Assembly (NCBI RefSeq): GCF_018129685.1 | Contig: NZ_JAFCLG010000022.1 | Coordinates: forward strand, 24,451 to 88,450 | Origin: Bradyrhizobium manausense | GTDB taxonomy: Bacteria > Pseudomonadota > Alphaproteobacteria > Rhizobiales > Xanthobacteraceae | Reading direction: 5' to 3' | DNA length: 64,000 nucleotides | Part shown: positions 43,085 to 51,092 of the stretch, one piece after another | How positions within the stretch are numbered: the stretch's first letter is position 1 | Layout of the letters: every line of letters begins with the position of its first letter | Notes under the pieces: model-generated | The model's input: the letters and a program-made list of their open reading frames with translations, nothing else | Database searches by the model: none | Told to the model about the DNA's origin: nothing | Program-made: the position numbers and the translations under genes

Positions 43085-43963
43085 TCAAGCTGCCTGATAG
43101 GCGGCGCTGCGCGCAGCCATCACGGCGTCAAAAGCCTCTCCCATGACTTCGGTCGAAGGGGCAAGGCCGGTGAACAATTCGAAGGCGTCGGCGGCCTGGT
43201 AGATGGCAAGCTCGCGTCCGGTCATGATCCGCGCGCCCTTCGCCTGCGCTGCGGCGAGCAGCGGGGTGATCAGCGGCGAATAGACGGCGTCGGCGACCCA
43301 CAGGTTTTCGCGCAGCAGCGAGGCCGGGACCGGGGTGTCCCGGTTCGGAAGCATCCCGACCGGGGTGCCGTTGACGAGGCCGGTTGCACCGTCGAGCGCG
43401 TCCTCGACGCTTCGAGCGACCCGAGCACCGCCGTGGGGGGCAAGCCGTGCGGCGAGCTTTTCGGCTCGCGCCGGCTCGCTGTCGAAGATGCGGAGATCAG
43501 CGACCTTCAGGCTCGCCAGCGCAAAGGCGATCGCCTTGCCGACGCCGCCGGTGCCGATCACGGCGACTGCGTTGCCAGTCGACGCCAGCAGCGGCTTGAC
43601 GGCGCGTGCAAAGCCCGTCGTATCGGTGTTGTGCCCGATCAACCTGTTATCCCTGACGACGACGGTGTTGACCGCCGCCATGGTCGCGGCCGTCGGCGCC
43701 AGCTCGTCGAGCAGCGGGACCACCGCCTCCTTGTAGGGAAAGGTGACGTTAGTGCCGGCAAAGCCGAGCCGCCGCACGCCTTCGAGCATCATGCTGAGCT
43801 CGGCCGCGTCAGCGCCGGCGACTTCGATGAGCTGGTAATGGCCACGCAGGCCGAGCGCCTCGGCGGCGCGTTCGTGCATGGCGGGGGAGGCGGAATGGGC
43901 GATCGGCGCGCCGATCAGGCCGGTCAGGAGCTTTTTGGGGGCGATCGGTCCGCGGCTAGACAT
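43085..43963 (-). CDS. aroE: shikimate/quinate dehydrogenase family protein
   Basis: A 292-aa AroE-fold enzyme. The substrate site has APIAHSASPAMHE (Ser-x-Ser) and NVTFPYKE with the catalytic Lys, and NTVVV. GHNTDTTGFARAV carries the catalytic Asp. The NAD(P) fold is AVIGTGGVGKAIAFAL. It reversibly oxidises shikimate (or quinate) to 3-dehydroshikimate (or dehydroquinate). It is the first gene of an operon with a Liv-type transporter and QuiC, so it is probably a catabolic member (QuiB-like) and not the biosynthetic AroE. The start is at 43963; no strong ribosome site is seen. Confidence 0.85.
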   Translation of the reverse strand: MSSRGPIAPKKLLTGLIGAPIAHSASPAMHERAAEALGLRGHYQLIEVAGADAAELSMMLEGVRRLGFAGTNVTFPYKEAVVPLLDELAPTAATMAAVNTVVVRDNRLIGHNTDTTGFARAVKPLLASTGNAVAVIGTGGVGKAIAFALASLKVADLRIFDSEPARAEKLAARLAPHGGARVARSVEDALDGATGLVNGTPVGMLPNRDTPVPASLLRENLWVADAVYSPLITPLLAAAQAKGARIMTGRELAIYQAADAFELFTGLAPSTEVMGEAFDAVMAARSAAYQAA

Positions 43964-43995
43964 GATCCACTGTCGTCTCTCGGGGCGCGTTGATA

Positions 43996-44091
43996 TCAGG
44001 CCATTAGCGGGGAAATCCACGCAATTCCAAGTGCGACGATAGTCATTCCCCCGCCTAACACAATTACCCTTTTGGCCGGCAAACCTAACAT
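43996..44091 (-). CDS. possible 31-aa single-helix membrane peptide
   Basis: An open frame (MLGLPAKRVIVLGGGMTI, then one hydrophobic helix) starts at 44091 between the LysR gene and the shikimate dehydrogenase gene. It has only a weak ribosome site (GAAAG). It could be chance. It is noted because the helix is clean and the spacing between the two genes is otherwise only 132 nt. Confidence 0.2.
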   Translation of the reverse strand: MLGLPAKRVIVLGGGMTIVALGIAWISPLMA

Positions 44092-44095
44092 ATTG

Positions 44096-45034
44096 TTATT
44101 TCTTTCGCCCGCGTCCTGACGCGGCCTTGCCATTGCCGCGGGACGGCTCGACCGCGCGCATCTCCGCGCGCAGCGACTCGATGAAATATTCGACATGCAG
44201 CGAAAGCGGCGCGCCGCGCTTGACCGCGATGTAAGTGTCGAACCGGGTCGGCTCGGTGATCTTGATGAGCTCGATCCCGGGATAGCCGCCATGGGCCACC
44301 GTGAATTGGTCGATGATGGCGATGCCGAGGCCTGCTTTGACCAGTGCGCACACCGTGGTCCCGAAGCGCGCGCGGATGGTGATGTTGTAGTCGAGCCGGT
44401 TGCGCGCAAAGATCTCGGCCATGATCCGGCCGTAAGGATCGTTCGGATCGATGCCGATCAGAGGATAGCGGGTGATCTCGGCGGCGGAGACCTGCTTGCG
44501 ACCGGCAAGCTCGTGGCCCGGCGGCACGATGCAATAGAGTTCGCCCGAGGCGAGCGGCATGAAGTCGAGTCCGGAATGTTCCAGCCGGTAGCTCATAGCG
44601 ACGCATTCGCCGCGGCCGAGCATGAGGTAGTCGATGGCTTCTTCCAGCTTGAGGATGTTGATGTCGATGCCCAAATCAGGATAGCGGCGGCGGACGCGCT
44701 CGATCGCGCGCGGCACCATCACCTGCGAAATGCTCGGCACCGAGCCGATGCGCAGCTCCGACAATCCGCCGCGACCGATCTTGGAGATGATCTCGGAGAG
44801 GTCGTCGACTTTCTTGTAGACGCCGTTGATCTGCTCGAAAATGTTCTCGGCTTCCGGCGTCGGGAAGTAGCGGCCGTTCTGTCGCTGAAAGAAGCGGATG
44901 CCGAGTGAGCGCTCGGTGTATTTGACCAGCCGGCTGATCCCCGGCGCCGACACGTTCAGCAGCTTCGCCGCGCCGCCAATGGTGCCCGTCACCATCACGG
45001 CACGGATCACTTCAACCTGGCGCAGCGTCATCAT
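44096..45034 (-). CDS. LysR family transcriptional regulator
   Basis: A 312-aa LysR regulator. The winged helix (1-60) reads MTLRQVEVIRAVMVTGTIGG with the recognition stretch LLNVSAPGISRLVKYTE. The effector domain (about 90-295) is split into the usual two lobes, and the C terminus is basic (GRGRKK). The gene lies directly upstream of the quinate/shikimate operon on the same strand, 132 nt apart. That is unusual, because LysR genes are mostly divergent from their targets. It probably controls this operon. Confidence 0.88.
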   Translation of the reverse strand: MMTLRQVEVIRAVMVTGTIGGAAKLLNVSAPGISRLVKYTERSLGIRFFQRQNGRYFPTPEAENIFEQINGVYKKVDDLSEIISKIGRGGLSELRIGSVPSISQVMVPRAIERVRRRYPDLGIDINILKLEEAIDYLMLGRGECVAMSYRLEHSGLDFMPLASGELYCIVPPGHELAGRKQVSAAEITRYPLIGIDPNDPYGRIMAEIFARNRLDYNITIRARFGTTVCALVKAGLGIAIIDQFTVAHGGYPGIELIKITEPTRFDTYIAVKRGAPLSLHVEYFIESLRAEMRAVEPSRGNGKAASGRGRKK

Positions 45035-45218
45035 GGTTTGGGCATCCGAAAGACGATCGTGGTGGCGATCATCTCACGAGAGTCGCGATGTCAGCTAGCG
45101 GCAAGTGTCCGGCGGTGTGGATGGCCCGGCGGCGCTCCATCCAGGCAACCCGAATTCAGCTCGCTCAAATCCAAAGGCGTCGCCTCGTGGCGTCGGCGTC
45201 GTTTGCTGCAACCGCGTC

Positions 45219-45395
45219 CTAGCGTGCCGGCCCCTCCGGCCACGCGCTGCCGGGGAGTTTCGCGCGCTCGCTCTGCAGCACATCGCGCGCGAACTCGATG
45301 ATCTTCTGCTTGTTGGCCGCATCCCGGACAGCGAAAAACACGCGGTTCAATTCCAGGCCGAGCACGCTGTTGAGCGCGATGTTCTCGTCTTCCAT
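45219..45395 (-). CDS. short conserved-looking hypothetical protein (58 aa)
   Basis: A 58-aa frame starts MEDENIALNSVLGLELNRVF, continues through the amphipathic stretch AANKQKIIEFARDVLQSE and ends WPEGPAR. The ATG at 45395 has GGGAAAG at good distance. Codon use is normal for the window and the predicted structure is helical. I recognise no domain. It lies between the LysR gene and bjaR, facing away from bjaR. Confidence 0.55.
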   Translation of the reverse strand: MEDENIALNSVLGLELNRVFFAVRDAANKQKIIEFARDVLQSERAKLPGSAWPEGPAR

Positions 45396-45562
45396 CGTGG
45401 CTTTCCCGCTCTAGACGCCTTAGGTGTAACTGGAGGTCACTTCCTCCACAAGTAGATTGAATCTTCGGTGCCAATGCCACACCGGGGAAATACGGGCGGG
45501 GTGAATTGAGGCTGTCCCCCAAGACGTGTTATACGGAAGAGCGAGGGTCAGGGAACGCACCG

Positions 45563-46294
45563 ATGTCCGCCGTTGACTATGGCCGGGAGGCGCTGGACTT
45601 CATCGAGGGGTTGGGGGCCTATGACAAGGTCCCGGGTGCCATGAACGCGCTCGCAATTGCGTTTGGTCGCTACGGTTTCGAGCACATTATCGTCTCGGGA
45701 TTGCCGAACCCCGATCAGCGCTTTTCGCAGATGGTGCTGGCCAAGAAATGGCCTGCCGAGTGGTTCAGCCTGTACACCGAGAAAAGCTACGACCGCGTCG
45801 ATCCCGTGATCCGCAAGTGCCGGCAGACGGTCAATCCGTTCGAATGGTCGGAAGCCCCCTATGACGCCGAACTCGAGCCGGGCGCGGTGGAGGTGATGCG
45901 GCGCGCCGCCGACTTCGGCATGTCGCGCGGTTTCGTCGTGCCCATTCATGGGTTGACCGGCCATGAGGCCGGCGTCTCGCTCAGCGGCGTTCATCTCGAT
46001 CTCAACGCCCGCAGCAAGCCGGCATTGCATTTGATCGCGATGTACGGCTTCGATCACATTCGTCGCCTGCTTGCGCCGTCGCCGCATCCGTCGTCGGCGC
46101 GCCTGACCCCGCGCGAGCGCGAGGTGATCGCCTGGGCGTCGCAGGGCAAGTCCGCGTGGGAGATCGGCGAGATTCTCGACATTACGCAGCGCACGGCGGA
46201 AGAGCATCTTGCAACCGCTGCGCGCAAGCTCGGCGCCGTCAATCGGACGCATGCAGTCGCGATCGCGATCCGTCAAAGAATCATCACTCCCTGA
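45563..46294 (+). CDS. bjaR1: LuxR-type acyl-HSL receptor (BjaR1-like)
   Basis: A 243-aa LuxR homologue. The autoinducer domain (about 18-165) has the family core WPAEWFSLYTEKSYDRVDPV and FGMSRGFVVPIHG. The helix-turn-helix (about 175-238) reads LTPREREVIAWASQGKSA and ILDITQRTAEEHL. The bjaI-type synthase lies 85 nt downstream in the same direction, and the pair and order match BjaR1-BjaI of Bradyrhizobium. BjaR1 responds to isovaleryl-homoserine lactone at very low concentration. The ATG at 45563 is chosen because the family starts MSAVDYG. Confidence 0.88.
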   Translation: MSAVDYGREALDFIEGLGAYDKVPGAMNALAIAFGRYGFEHIIVSGLPNPDQRFSQMVLAKKWPAEWFSLYTEKSYDRVDPVIRKCRQTVNPFEWSEAPYDAELEPGAVEVMRRAADFGMSRGFVVPIHGLTGHEAGVSLSGVHLDLNARSKPALHLIAMYGFDHIRRLLAPSPHPSSARLTPREREVIAWASQGKSAWEIGEILDITQRTAEEHLATAARKLGAVNRTHAVAIAIRQRIITP

Positions 46295-46303
46295 GATCAC
46301 CGC

Positions 46304-46325
46304 CTACTGGGAAATTTCCCAATAG
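46304..46325. promoter_or_regulatory. lux-box candidate between bjaR1 and bjaI
   Basis: A perfect 14-nt palindrome, TGGGAAATTTCCCA (46308-46321), is extended outward by CTA/TAG to 22 nt with one mismatch. It lies 55 nt upstream of the bjaI start, the usual position for a LuxR-type operator overlapping the -35 region. Binding by the BjaR1-like protein is inferred. Confidence 0.75.
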
Positions 46326-46379
46326 TCGCTTAGGCCTTTTTCGCTGAGGCTGCCCCCATTTCAAGCCATGGGGGAGTTC

Positions 46380-47039
46380 ATGATTCATGTCATTTCTGCC
46401 GTCAACCGGCACCTCTACGAAGACGTGCTCGATCAGCATTTTCGCCTGCGTCACGAGATCTTCGTCGAAGAGCGGAAGTGGGAGGGGCTACGCAAGCCCG
46501 ACAACCGCGAGATCGACGCCTACGACAATGAGGACGCGATCTACCTGCTGGCTATCGAGAACCGCCGCGTGCTCGGCGGCTCCCGCCTGTATCCCACCGC
46601 CAGGCCGACCATGATGAGCGAGGTGTTTCCCCATCTCGCCGCGGTGCGGGGCTGCCCGGTCGATCCGCAAGTGTGGGAGTGGTCGCGCTTCTTCGTGACG
46701 CGCGAGCGCCGCGACGGCGCGTTCAATCTGCAACTGATGGCGGCGGCCCAGGAGTTCTGTCTCGATCAGGGCATCGAGCGGCTCTGCCTCGTCATGGAGA
46801 CGTGGTGGCTGCCGCGCTTCCACCAGATCGGCTTCGTCGTGACGCCGCTCGGACTGCCGGCGCTGATCGAGGACTCCTGGACCATGGCGGCGACCATCGA
46901 GGTCCGCCAGGAGTCTCTCGACATCGTACGTGACCGTATCGGGATGACGAACGTCGTCCATCAGGACGGTCCGCGTCTCGACTGCGTCGCCCGTGCCAAC
47001 CTCTGCGGCCAAACCGCCGCGCAACGAAAGAGCGCCTGA
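46380..47039 (+). CDS. bjaI: acyl-homoserine-lactone synthase (BjaI-like)
   Basis: A 219-aa LuxI-family synthase. Family residues are visible in HFRLRHEIFVEERKW, EIDAYDNEDAIYLLA, GGSRLYPT and VWEWSRFFV. BjaI joins S-adenosylmethionine with isovaleryl-CoA, not an acyl-ACP, to make isovaleryl-HSL; the overall match to that branch is strong but specificity is not proven by sequence alone. I use the ATG at 46380, just after GGGGGAG; an ATG at 46368 lacks a ribosome site. It has a palindromic lux-box candidate upstream and is followed after one base by a 72-aa ORF. Confidence 0.88.
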   Translation: MIHVISAVNRHLYEDVLDQHFRLRHEIFVEERKWEGLRKPDNREIDAYDNEDAIYLLAIENRRVLGGSRLYPTARPTMMSEVFPHLAAVRGCPVDPQVWEWSRFFVTRERRDGAFNLQLMAAAQEFCLDQGIERLCLVMETWWLPRFHQIGFVVTPLGLPALIEDSWTMAATIEVRQESLDIVRDRIGMTNVVHQDGPRLDCVARANLCGQTAAQRKSA

Positions 47040-47040
47040 G

Positions 47041-47259
47041 ATGTCGAACGTGATGCGAGATAGCCAGCTCATGGCGCAAACCAAGGACGAGAATCTCGGC
47101 TACATGTCCGACATGGCGCTCGAGCTCGCGCAAATGGCGGAAGATTCGGGATTGGCGACGCTGGCCTATCTGTTCCGGATGGCGGCGCTGGAGGCCTCGA
47201 CGGCCAACAGCGAGATCAAGGTGCCGAACGATCTTCCCTGTCGGGTCACGTCGCACTAG
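47041..47259 (+). CDS. 72-aa hypothetical protein coupled to bjaI
   Basis: A 72-aa helical protein with SDMALELAQMAEDSGLATLA and FRMAALEAS in its centre. It starts one base after the bjaI stop (TGA-G-ATG), so it is surely co-expressed and therefore quorum-controlled if bjaI is. I recognise no domain. Its small, acidic, helical make-up would suit a protein-binding modulator, but that is a guess. Confidence 0.65.
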   Translation: MSNVMRDSQLMAQTKDENLGYMSDMALELAQMAEDSGLATLAYLFRMAALEASTANSEIKVPNDLPCRVTSH

Positions 47260-47386
47260 ACGTCACCCTCGCGTTGCGACCTCACTCACGCCCTCTCCCC
47301 GGAAACGGGAGGAGGGATATCGTTTGGGTGCGGCAGGGTGCCCCACCTTGCACGGCAGCCTTCTTGCAAGGCCGATCCAGACCACA

Positions 47387-47410
47387 TGCACGGGCATGCA
47401 ACAAAGTGCA
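47387..47410. promoter_or_regulatory. triple TGCA-N6 array upstream of livHMGF (BoxR-type operator)
   Basis: TGCA at 47387, 47397 and 47407, each separated by exactly six bases. ACAAAGTGCAT (47401-47411) is identical to 60505-60515 upstream of boxC. TGCA-N6-TGCA is the direct repeat I recall for BoxR operators in Azoarcus. The array lies about 145 nt upstream of the first permease gene. Confidence 0.6.
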
Positions 47411-47553
47411 TGTCTGGCGTTGAATCACTCTTGCCTCGGAACGATACTGCCATTACCCATTTTTCGGCCTTGTAGAGGCAGGGGGAGCTCTTTCACTGAT
47501 GGCGACTGTGTTCGAACATCGGCGCGTGTGCGCGTGCGCCTGAAAGAGTCTTG

Positions 47554-48471
47554 ATGCTGCTCGTCGTCGAACAGTTCCTGAACGGATTGCAGTTCGGTCT
47601 GCTGCTGTTCCTGCTCGCCGCCGGCCTGACGCTGGTGTTCGGGATCATGGATCTCGTCAATCTCGCGCATGGCTCGCTCTACATGATGGGCGCCTATTTC
47701 GCCGCGACCTTCGCGGCGTGGACCGGCAGCTTCCTGCTCGGTGCGCTGCTGGCACTGGGGGCGACCCTGATCCTCGGTATCGTGCTGGAAATGAGCGCGC
47801 TACGACATCTCTACGGGCGCGATCATCTTGACCATGTGCTCGCGACCTTTGGCCTGATCCTGTTCTTCAATGAAGCCGTGCGGCTGATCTGGGGCCCGGC
47901 CGGCCTGGCACTGCCGCTGCCGCCCTGGCTGACGGTGCCGGTGCCGATCCTGCCCGGCATTCACTATCCGGCCTACCGCCTTGCCATTATCGTCGTTGCG
48001 TTGCTGGTTGCGCTGCTGCTCTATCTCGGCGTGATGCGCACCCGCATCGGCATGCTGATCCGCGCCGGCGCCTCCAACCGCGAGATGATCGGCGCGCTCG
48101 GCATCAACATCAAGCTGCTCTACACCCTGGTGTTCGGTCTAGGTGCCGCGCTTGCCGGCCTTGCCGGGCTGATGCAGGCGCCGATCCTCACCGTGCAGAT
48201 CGGCATGGGTGAGAATATCCTGATCCTCGCCTTCGTCATCATCGTGATCGGCGGCATCGGTTCGATCCGCGGCGCGTTCCTCGCCGCCATCTTCGTCGGC
48301 ATGATCGATACGCTCGGCCGCGCCTTCCTGCCCAATCTGCTGCGGCAGGTGCTCAGCGGCGCCGCGGCCTCCACCGCCGCGCCCGCGCTGTCCTCCATGC
48401 TGATCTACCTCCTCATGGCGATCGTGCTGGTGGTGCGGCCGGAGGGGCTGTTCCCGGCCAACCGTCGATGA
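47554..48471 (+). CDS. livH: Liv-type ABC transporter permease LivH, second set
   Basis: A 305-aa permease. It begins MLLVVEQFLNGLQFGLLLFL and carries GIMDLVNLAHGSLYMMGAYF, the LivH membrane signature. It is the first gene of a four-gene Liv operon that lacks a binding protein in this window. The start at 47554 has AAAGAG 6 nt upstream; TTG at 47551 is possible. A triple TGCA array in the leader suggests BoxR control and thus an aromatic-acid substrate. Confidence 0.9.
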   Translation: MLLVVEQFLNGLQFGLLLFLLAAGLTLVFGIMDLVNLAHGSLYMMGAYFAATFAAWTGSFLLGALLALGATLILGIVLEMSALRHLYGRDHLDHVLATFGLILFFNEAVRLIWGPAGLALPLPPWLTVPVPILPGIHYPAYRLAIIVVALLVALLLYLGVMRTRIGMLIRAGASNREMIGALGINIKLLYTLVFGLGAALAGLAGLMQAPILTVQIGMGENILILAFVIIVIGGIGSIRGAFLAAIFVGMIDTLGRAFLPNLLRQVLSGAAASTAAPALSSMLIYLLMAIVLVVRPEGLFPANRR

Positions 48472-49412
48472 AGACTTTCTCGGTGAGCAAGGCCGTCACG
48501 GCCCTGATGCTGGCGGGCCTCGTGCTGCTGCCGCTCTATTCATATCTGTCAGGCAACATCTTCATTCTGACGCTGTTCACGCGCATCGTCATCCTGGCGC
48601 TGGCTGCCGCGAGTCTCAACCTCATCATGGGCTTTGGCGGCATGATGAGCTTCGGCCACGCCGCCTATCTCGGCATTGGCGGCTACGCCGTCGGCATGCT
48701 TGCGCAGGAAGGCGTTGGAAGCGGCTTCATCCAGTTTCCGGTTGCGTTGGCGGCGTCTGCGATCTACGCGCTGGTGATCGGCGCACTCAGCCTGCGCACG
48801 CGCGGCGTCTATTTCATCATGATCACATTGGCCTTCGCGCAGATGGCCTATTACGTCGCCTCAGGGTTGGCCCGTTACGGCGGCGATGACGGCCTGACCG
48901 TCTACAAGCGCAGCGACTTCTCCGGCCTGATCAACCTGTCGAACCGTACGCAGTTCTATTATCTCTGCCTCGCCTGCCTGTTCGGCGTCATCTTCCTGAT
49001 CTGGCGCATCGTCAATTCGCGCTTTGGGCTCGTCGTGCAGGGCCTGCGCTCCAACGAGCAACGCATGCAAGCGATCGGCTTCCCGGCAAAGCGTTATCAG
49101 CTGGTCTGCTTCGTCATCTCGGGCACCATGTGCGGCCTCGCCGGCGCACTGCTCGCCAACAACACCGATTTCGTCAGCCCGGCCGTGATGTACTGGACCC
49201 GCTCCGGCGACCTCATGGTGATGGTGATCCTGGGGGGCATGGGCACGCTGTTCGGTCCCGTGATGGGCGCGGTGGTCTATCTGCTGCTGGAAGAGTTCCT
49301 GTCGCAGATCACCGAATATTGGGCGCTGATCATGGGCCCGCTGCTGCTGCTGATCGTGCTGTTCGGCCGCGGCGGCATCATGGGCCTGCTGGGGAGGGTT
49401 GGTCGTGGCTGA
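48468..49412 (+). CDS. livM: Liv-type ABC transporter permease LivM, second set
   Basis: A 314-aa permease with about nine helices. The LivM core is AASLNLIMGFGGMMSFGHAAYLGIGGYAV, and GLAGALLANNTDFVSP is typical of the second half. Its ATG overlaps the livH stop (ATGA). The livG start lies 8 nt inside its 3' end. It forms the membrane channel with the preceding LivH. Confidence 0.9.
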   Translation: MKTFSVSKAVTALMLAGLVLLPLYSYLSGNIFILTLFTRIVILALAAASLNLIMGFGGMMSFGHAAYLGIGGYAVGMLAQEGVGSGFIQFPVALAASAIYALVIGALSLRTRGVYFIMITLAFAQMAYYVASGLARYGGDDGLTVYKRSDFSGLINLSNRTQFYYLCLACLFGVIFLIWRIVNSRFGLVVQGLRSNEQRMQAIGFPAKRYQLVCFVISGTMCGLAGALLANNTDFVSPAVMYWTRSGDLMVMVILGGMGTLFGPVMGAVVYLLLEEFLSQITEYWALIMGPLLLLIVLFGRGGIMGLLGRVGRG

Positions 49413-50172
49413 ACCGCTGCTCCGGGTCGAAAAGCTGGTGCGCCGTTTCGGCGGCATCATCGCGACGGACAACGTCTCGCTCGACGTTGCCGCGGGCGAG
49501 CTGCACGCCATCATCGGTCCGAACGGCGCCGGCAAGACGACGCTGATCAGCCAGCTCACGGGCCATCTCGAACCGCATTCCGGCAGCGTCTCTTTGGGCG
49601 GCCGCGATATCACTTATCTGCCAGCCTACCGCCGCTGCGCGCTCGGCCTGGCGCGCTCGTTCCAGATCACCTCGCTGCTGCTCGACTTCACCGCGGCCGA
49701 CAACGTTGCACTCGCGGCGCAGGCGCATGCCGGCACCTCGTTCCGCTTTTTCGCCAACGCGCGCAAGGAGAAGGGCCTGCGCGACGCCGCGCACGCCGCG
49801 CTCGATCGTGTCGGGCTGGCCGATCGCGCCGATGTCCTGGTGTCGAAGCTCAGCCATGGCGAGCGGCGCCAGATCGAGCTTGCGGTCGCGCTTGCCAGCA
49901 AGCCGAAACTGCTGCTGCTCGACGAGCCCATGGCCGGGCTCGGCGTCACCGAATCCCAAGGCATGGTGAAGCTGCTCCAGGAGCTGCGCAAGGAAGTCTC
50001 GATCGTGCTGGTCGAGCACGACATGCCCGCGGTGTTTGCGCTTGCCGACCGCATCTCGGTGCTGGTCTATGGCCGCGTCATCGCCTCCGGCGACCCCGAC
50101 GCGATCCGCGCCAATGACGACGTCAAGCGTGCCTATCTCGGCGACCAGCATGTGGTGACGCACCATGGCTGA
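49405..50172 (+). CDS. livG: Liv-type ABC transporter ATPase LivG, second set
   Basis: A 255-aa ATPase. It has Walker A GPNGAGKTTL, the LivG-like ARSFQITSLLLDFTAADN, signature LSHGERRQIELAVAL and Walker B LLLLDEPMAGLG. The start is GTG at 49405 with GGGAGG upstream; it overlaps livM by 8 nt and its own end overlaps livF by 8 nt. Confidence 0.9.
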   Translation: MAEPLLRVEKLVRRFGGIIATDNVSLDVAAGELHAIIGPNGAGKTTLISQLTGHLEPHSGSVSLGGRDITYLPAYRRCALGLARSFQITSLLLDFTAADNVALAAQAHAGTSFRFFANARKEKGLRDAAHAALDRVGLADRADVLVSKLSHGERRQIELAVALASKPKLLLLDEPMAGLGVTESQGMVKLLQELRKEVSIVLVEHDMPAVFALADRISVLVYGRVIASGDPDAIRANDDVKRAYLGDQHVVTHHG

Positions 50173-50893
50173 AAACACGATGGCTGACACGCTGCTCGAC
50201 GTTGACCGCATCGAGACCTGCTACGGCCTCAGCCAGGTGCTGTTCGGGCTGACGCTGTCGATCAAATCAGGCGAGATGGTCTCGCTGATGGGCCGCAACG
50301 GCATGGGCAAGACGACGACGATTCGCTCGATCATGGGCCTGACGCCGGCGCGATCAGGCGCGATCCGCTTTGCAGGCACCGAAGTGCGGCAGCTTCCGTC
50401 CTATCGGATCGCCCAACTCGGCATTGGCCTGGTGCCCGAGGGACGGCAGATTTTCCCGAACCTCACGGTACGTGAAAACCTGGTTGCTGCCGCTGCCGAT
50501 CGGTTCGACAGCCCAAATCCCTGGACGCTCGCCGCGATCTACGTGCTGTTCCCCCGTCTTGCCGAGCGCGCCGCCAACATGGGCAACCAGCTCTCCGGCG
50601 GCGAGCAGCAGATGCTCGCCATCGGCCGTGCGCTGATGACCAACCCGAAGCTCCTGATCCTGGACGAGGCGACCGAAGGCCTCGCGCCGCTGATCCGCGA
50701 AGAGATCTGGCACTGCCTGTCGCTGCTCAAGAGCCGGGGCCAGTCGATCCTGGTCGTCGACAAGAACGTCGATCACCTCGCCCGCATCTGCGACCGCCAC
50801 TTCATCATCGAGCGCGGCAAGACGGTCTGGAGCGGGACGTCGGACGAGCTGGTGGCCGATCCGGATCTTCAGCACAAATATTTGGGGATCTAG
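50165..50893 (+). CDS. livF: Liv-type ABC transporter ATPase LivF, second set
   Basis: A 242-aa ATPase. It has Walker A GRNGMGKTTT (Arg instead of the more usual Pro), the LivF stretch LVPEGRQIFPNLTV, signature LSGGEQQMLAIGRALM and Walker B LLILDEATEGLAP (Ala-Thr in place of Pro-Ser). It ends the operon; a palindromic repeat starts about 47 nt later. A second in-frame ATG at 50180 is possible. Confidence 0.9.
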   Translation: MAENTMADTLLDVDRIETCYGLSQVLFGLTLSIKSGEMVSLMGRNGMGKTTTIRSIMGLTPARSGAIRFAGTEVRQLPSYRIAQLGIGLVPEGRQIFPNLTVRENLVAAAADRFDSPNPWTLAAIYVLFPRLAERAANMGNQLSGGEQQMLAIGRALMTNPKLLILDEATEGLAPLIREEIWHCLSLLKSRGQSILVVDKNVDHLARICDRHFIIERGKTVWSGTSDELVADPDLQHKYLGI

Positions 50894-50939
50894 AGACTCG
50901 GCTAGGTGAGGCGCGGTACGTTTTTGCGGCTCTCTCAGC

Positions 50940-51068
50940 GTCGTCCTGGCGAAAGCCAGGACCCATACCGCGTGATTCATCGATTGCGGTGGGTATCAGT
51001 ACCGAGCGACCAGTCTTCGCCAAACAAATCCCCGGGGTAAGGGGTCCTGGCTTTCGCCAGGACGACGC
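50940..51068. repeat. palindromic repeat (GTCGTCCTGGCGAAAGCCAGGA type)
   Basis: CGTCGTCCTGGCGAAAGCCAGGACCC at the left is inverted as GGGTCCTGGCTTTCGCCAGGACGACG at the right, and each side also forms its own hairpin. It lies between the convergent livF gene and a minus-strand exported-protein gene, so it may terminate both. Confidence 0.8.
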
Positions 51069-51092
51069 CCCGGGAGGCAGTGTGCAAACCGA

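Noticed and set aside
45508..46357. Shared GAGGCTG-CCCCC strings upstream of bjaR1 and bjaI as a common regulatory element
   Set aside because: The match is short, lacks symmetry and could be chance in GC-rich DNA.
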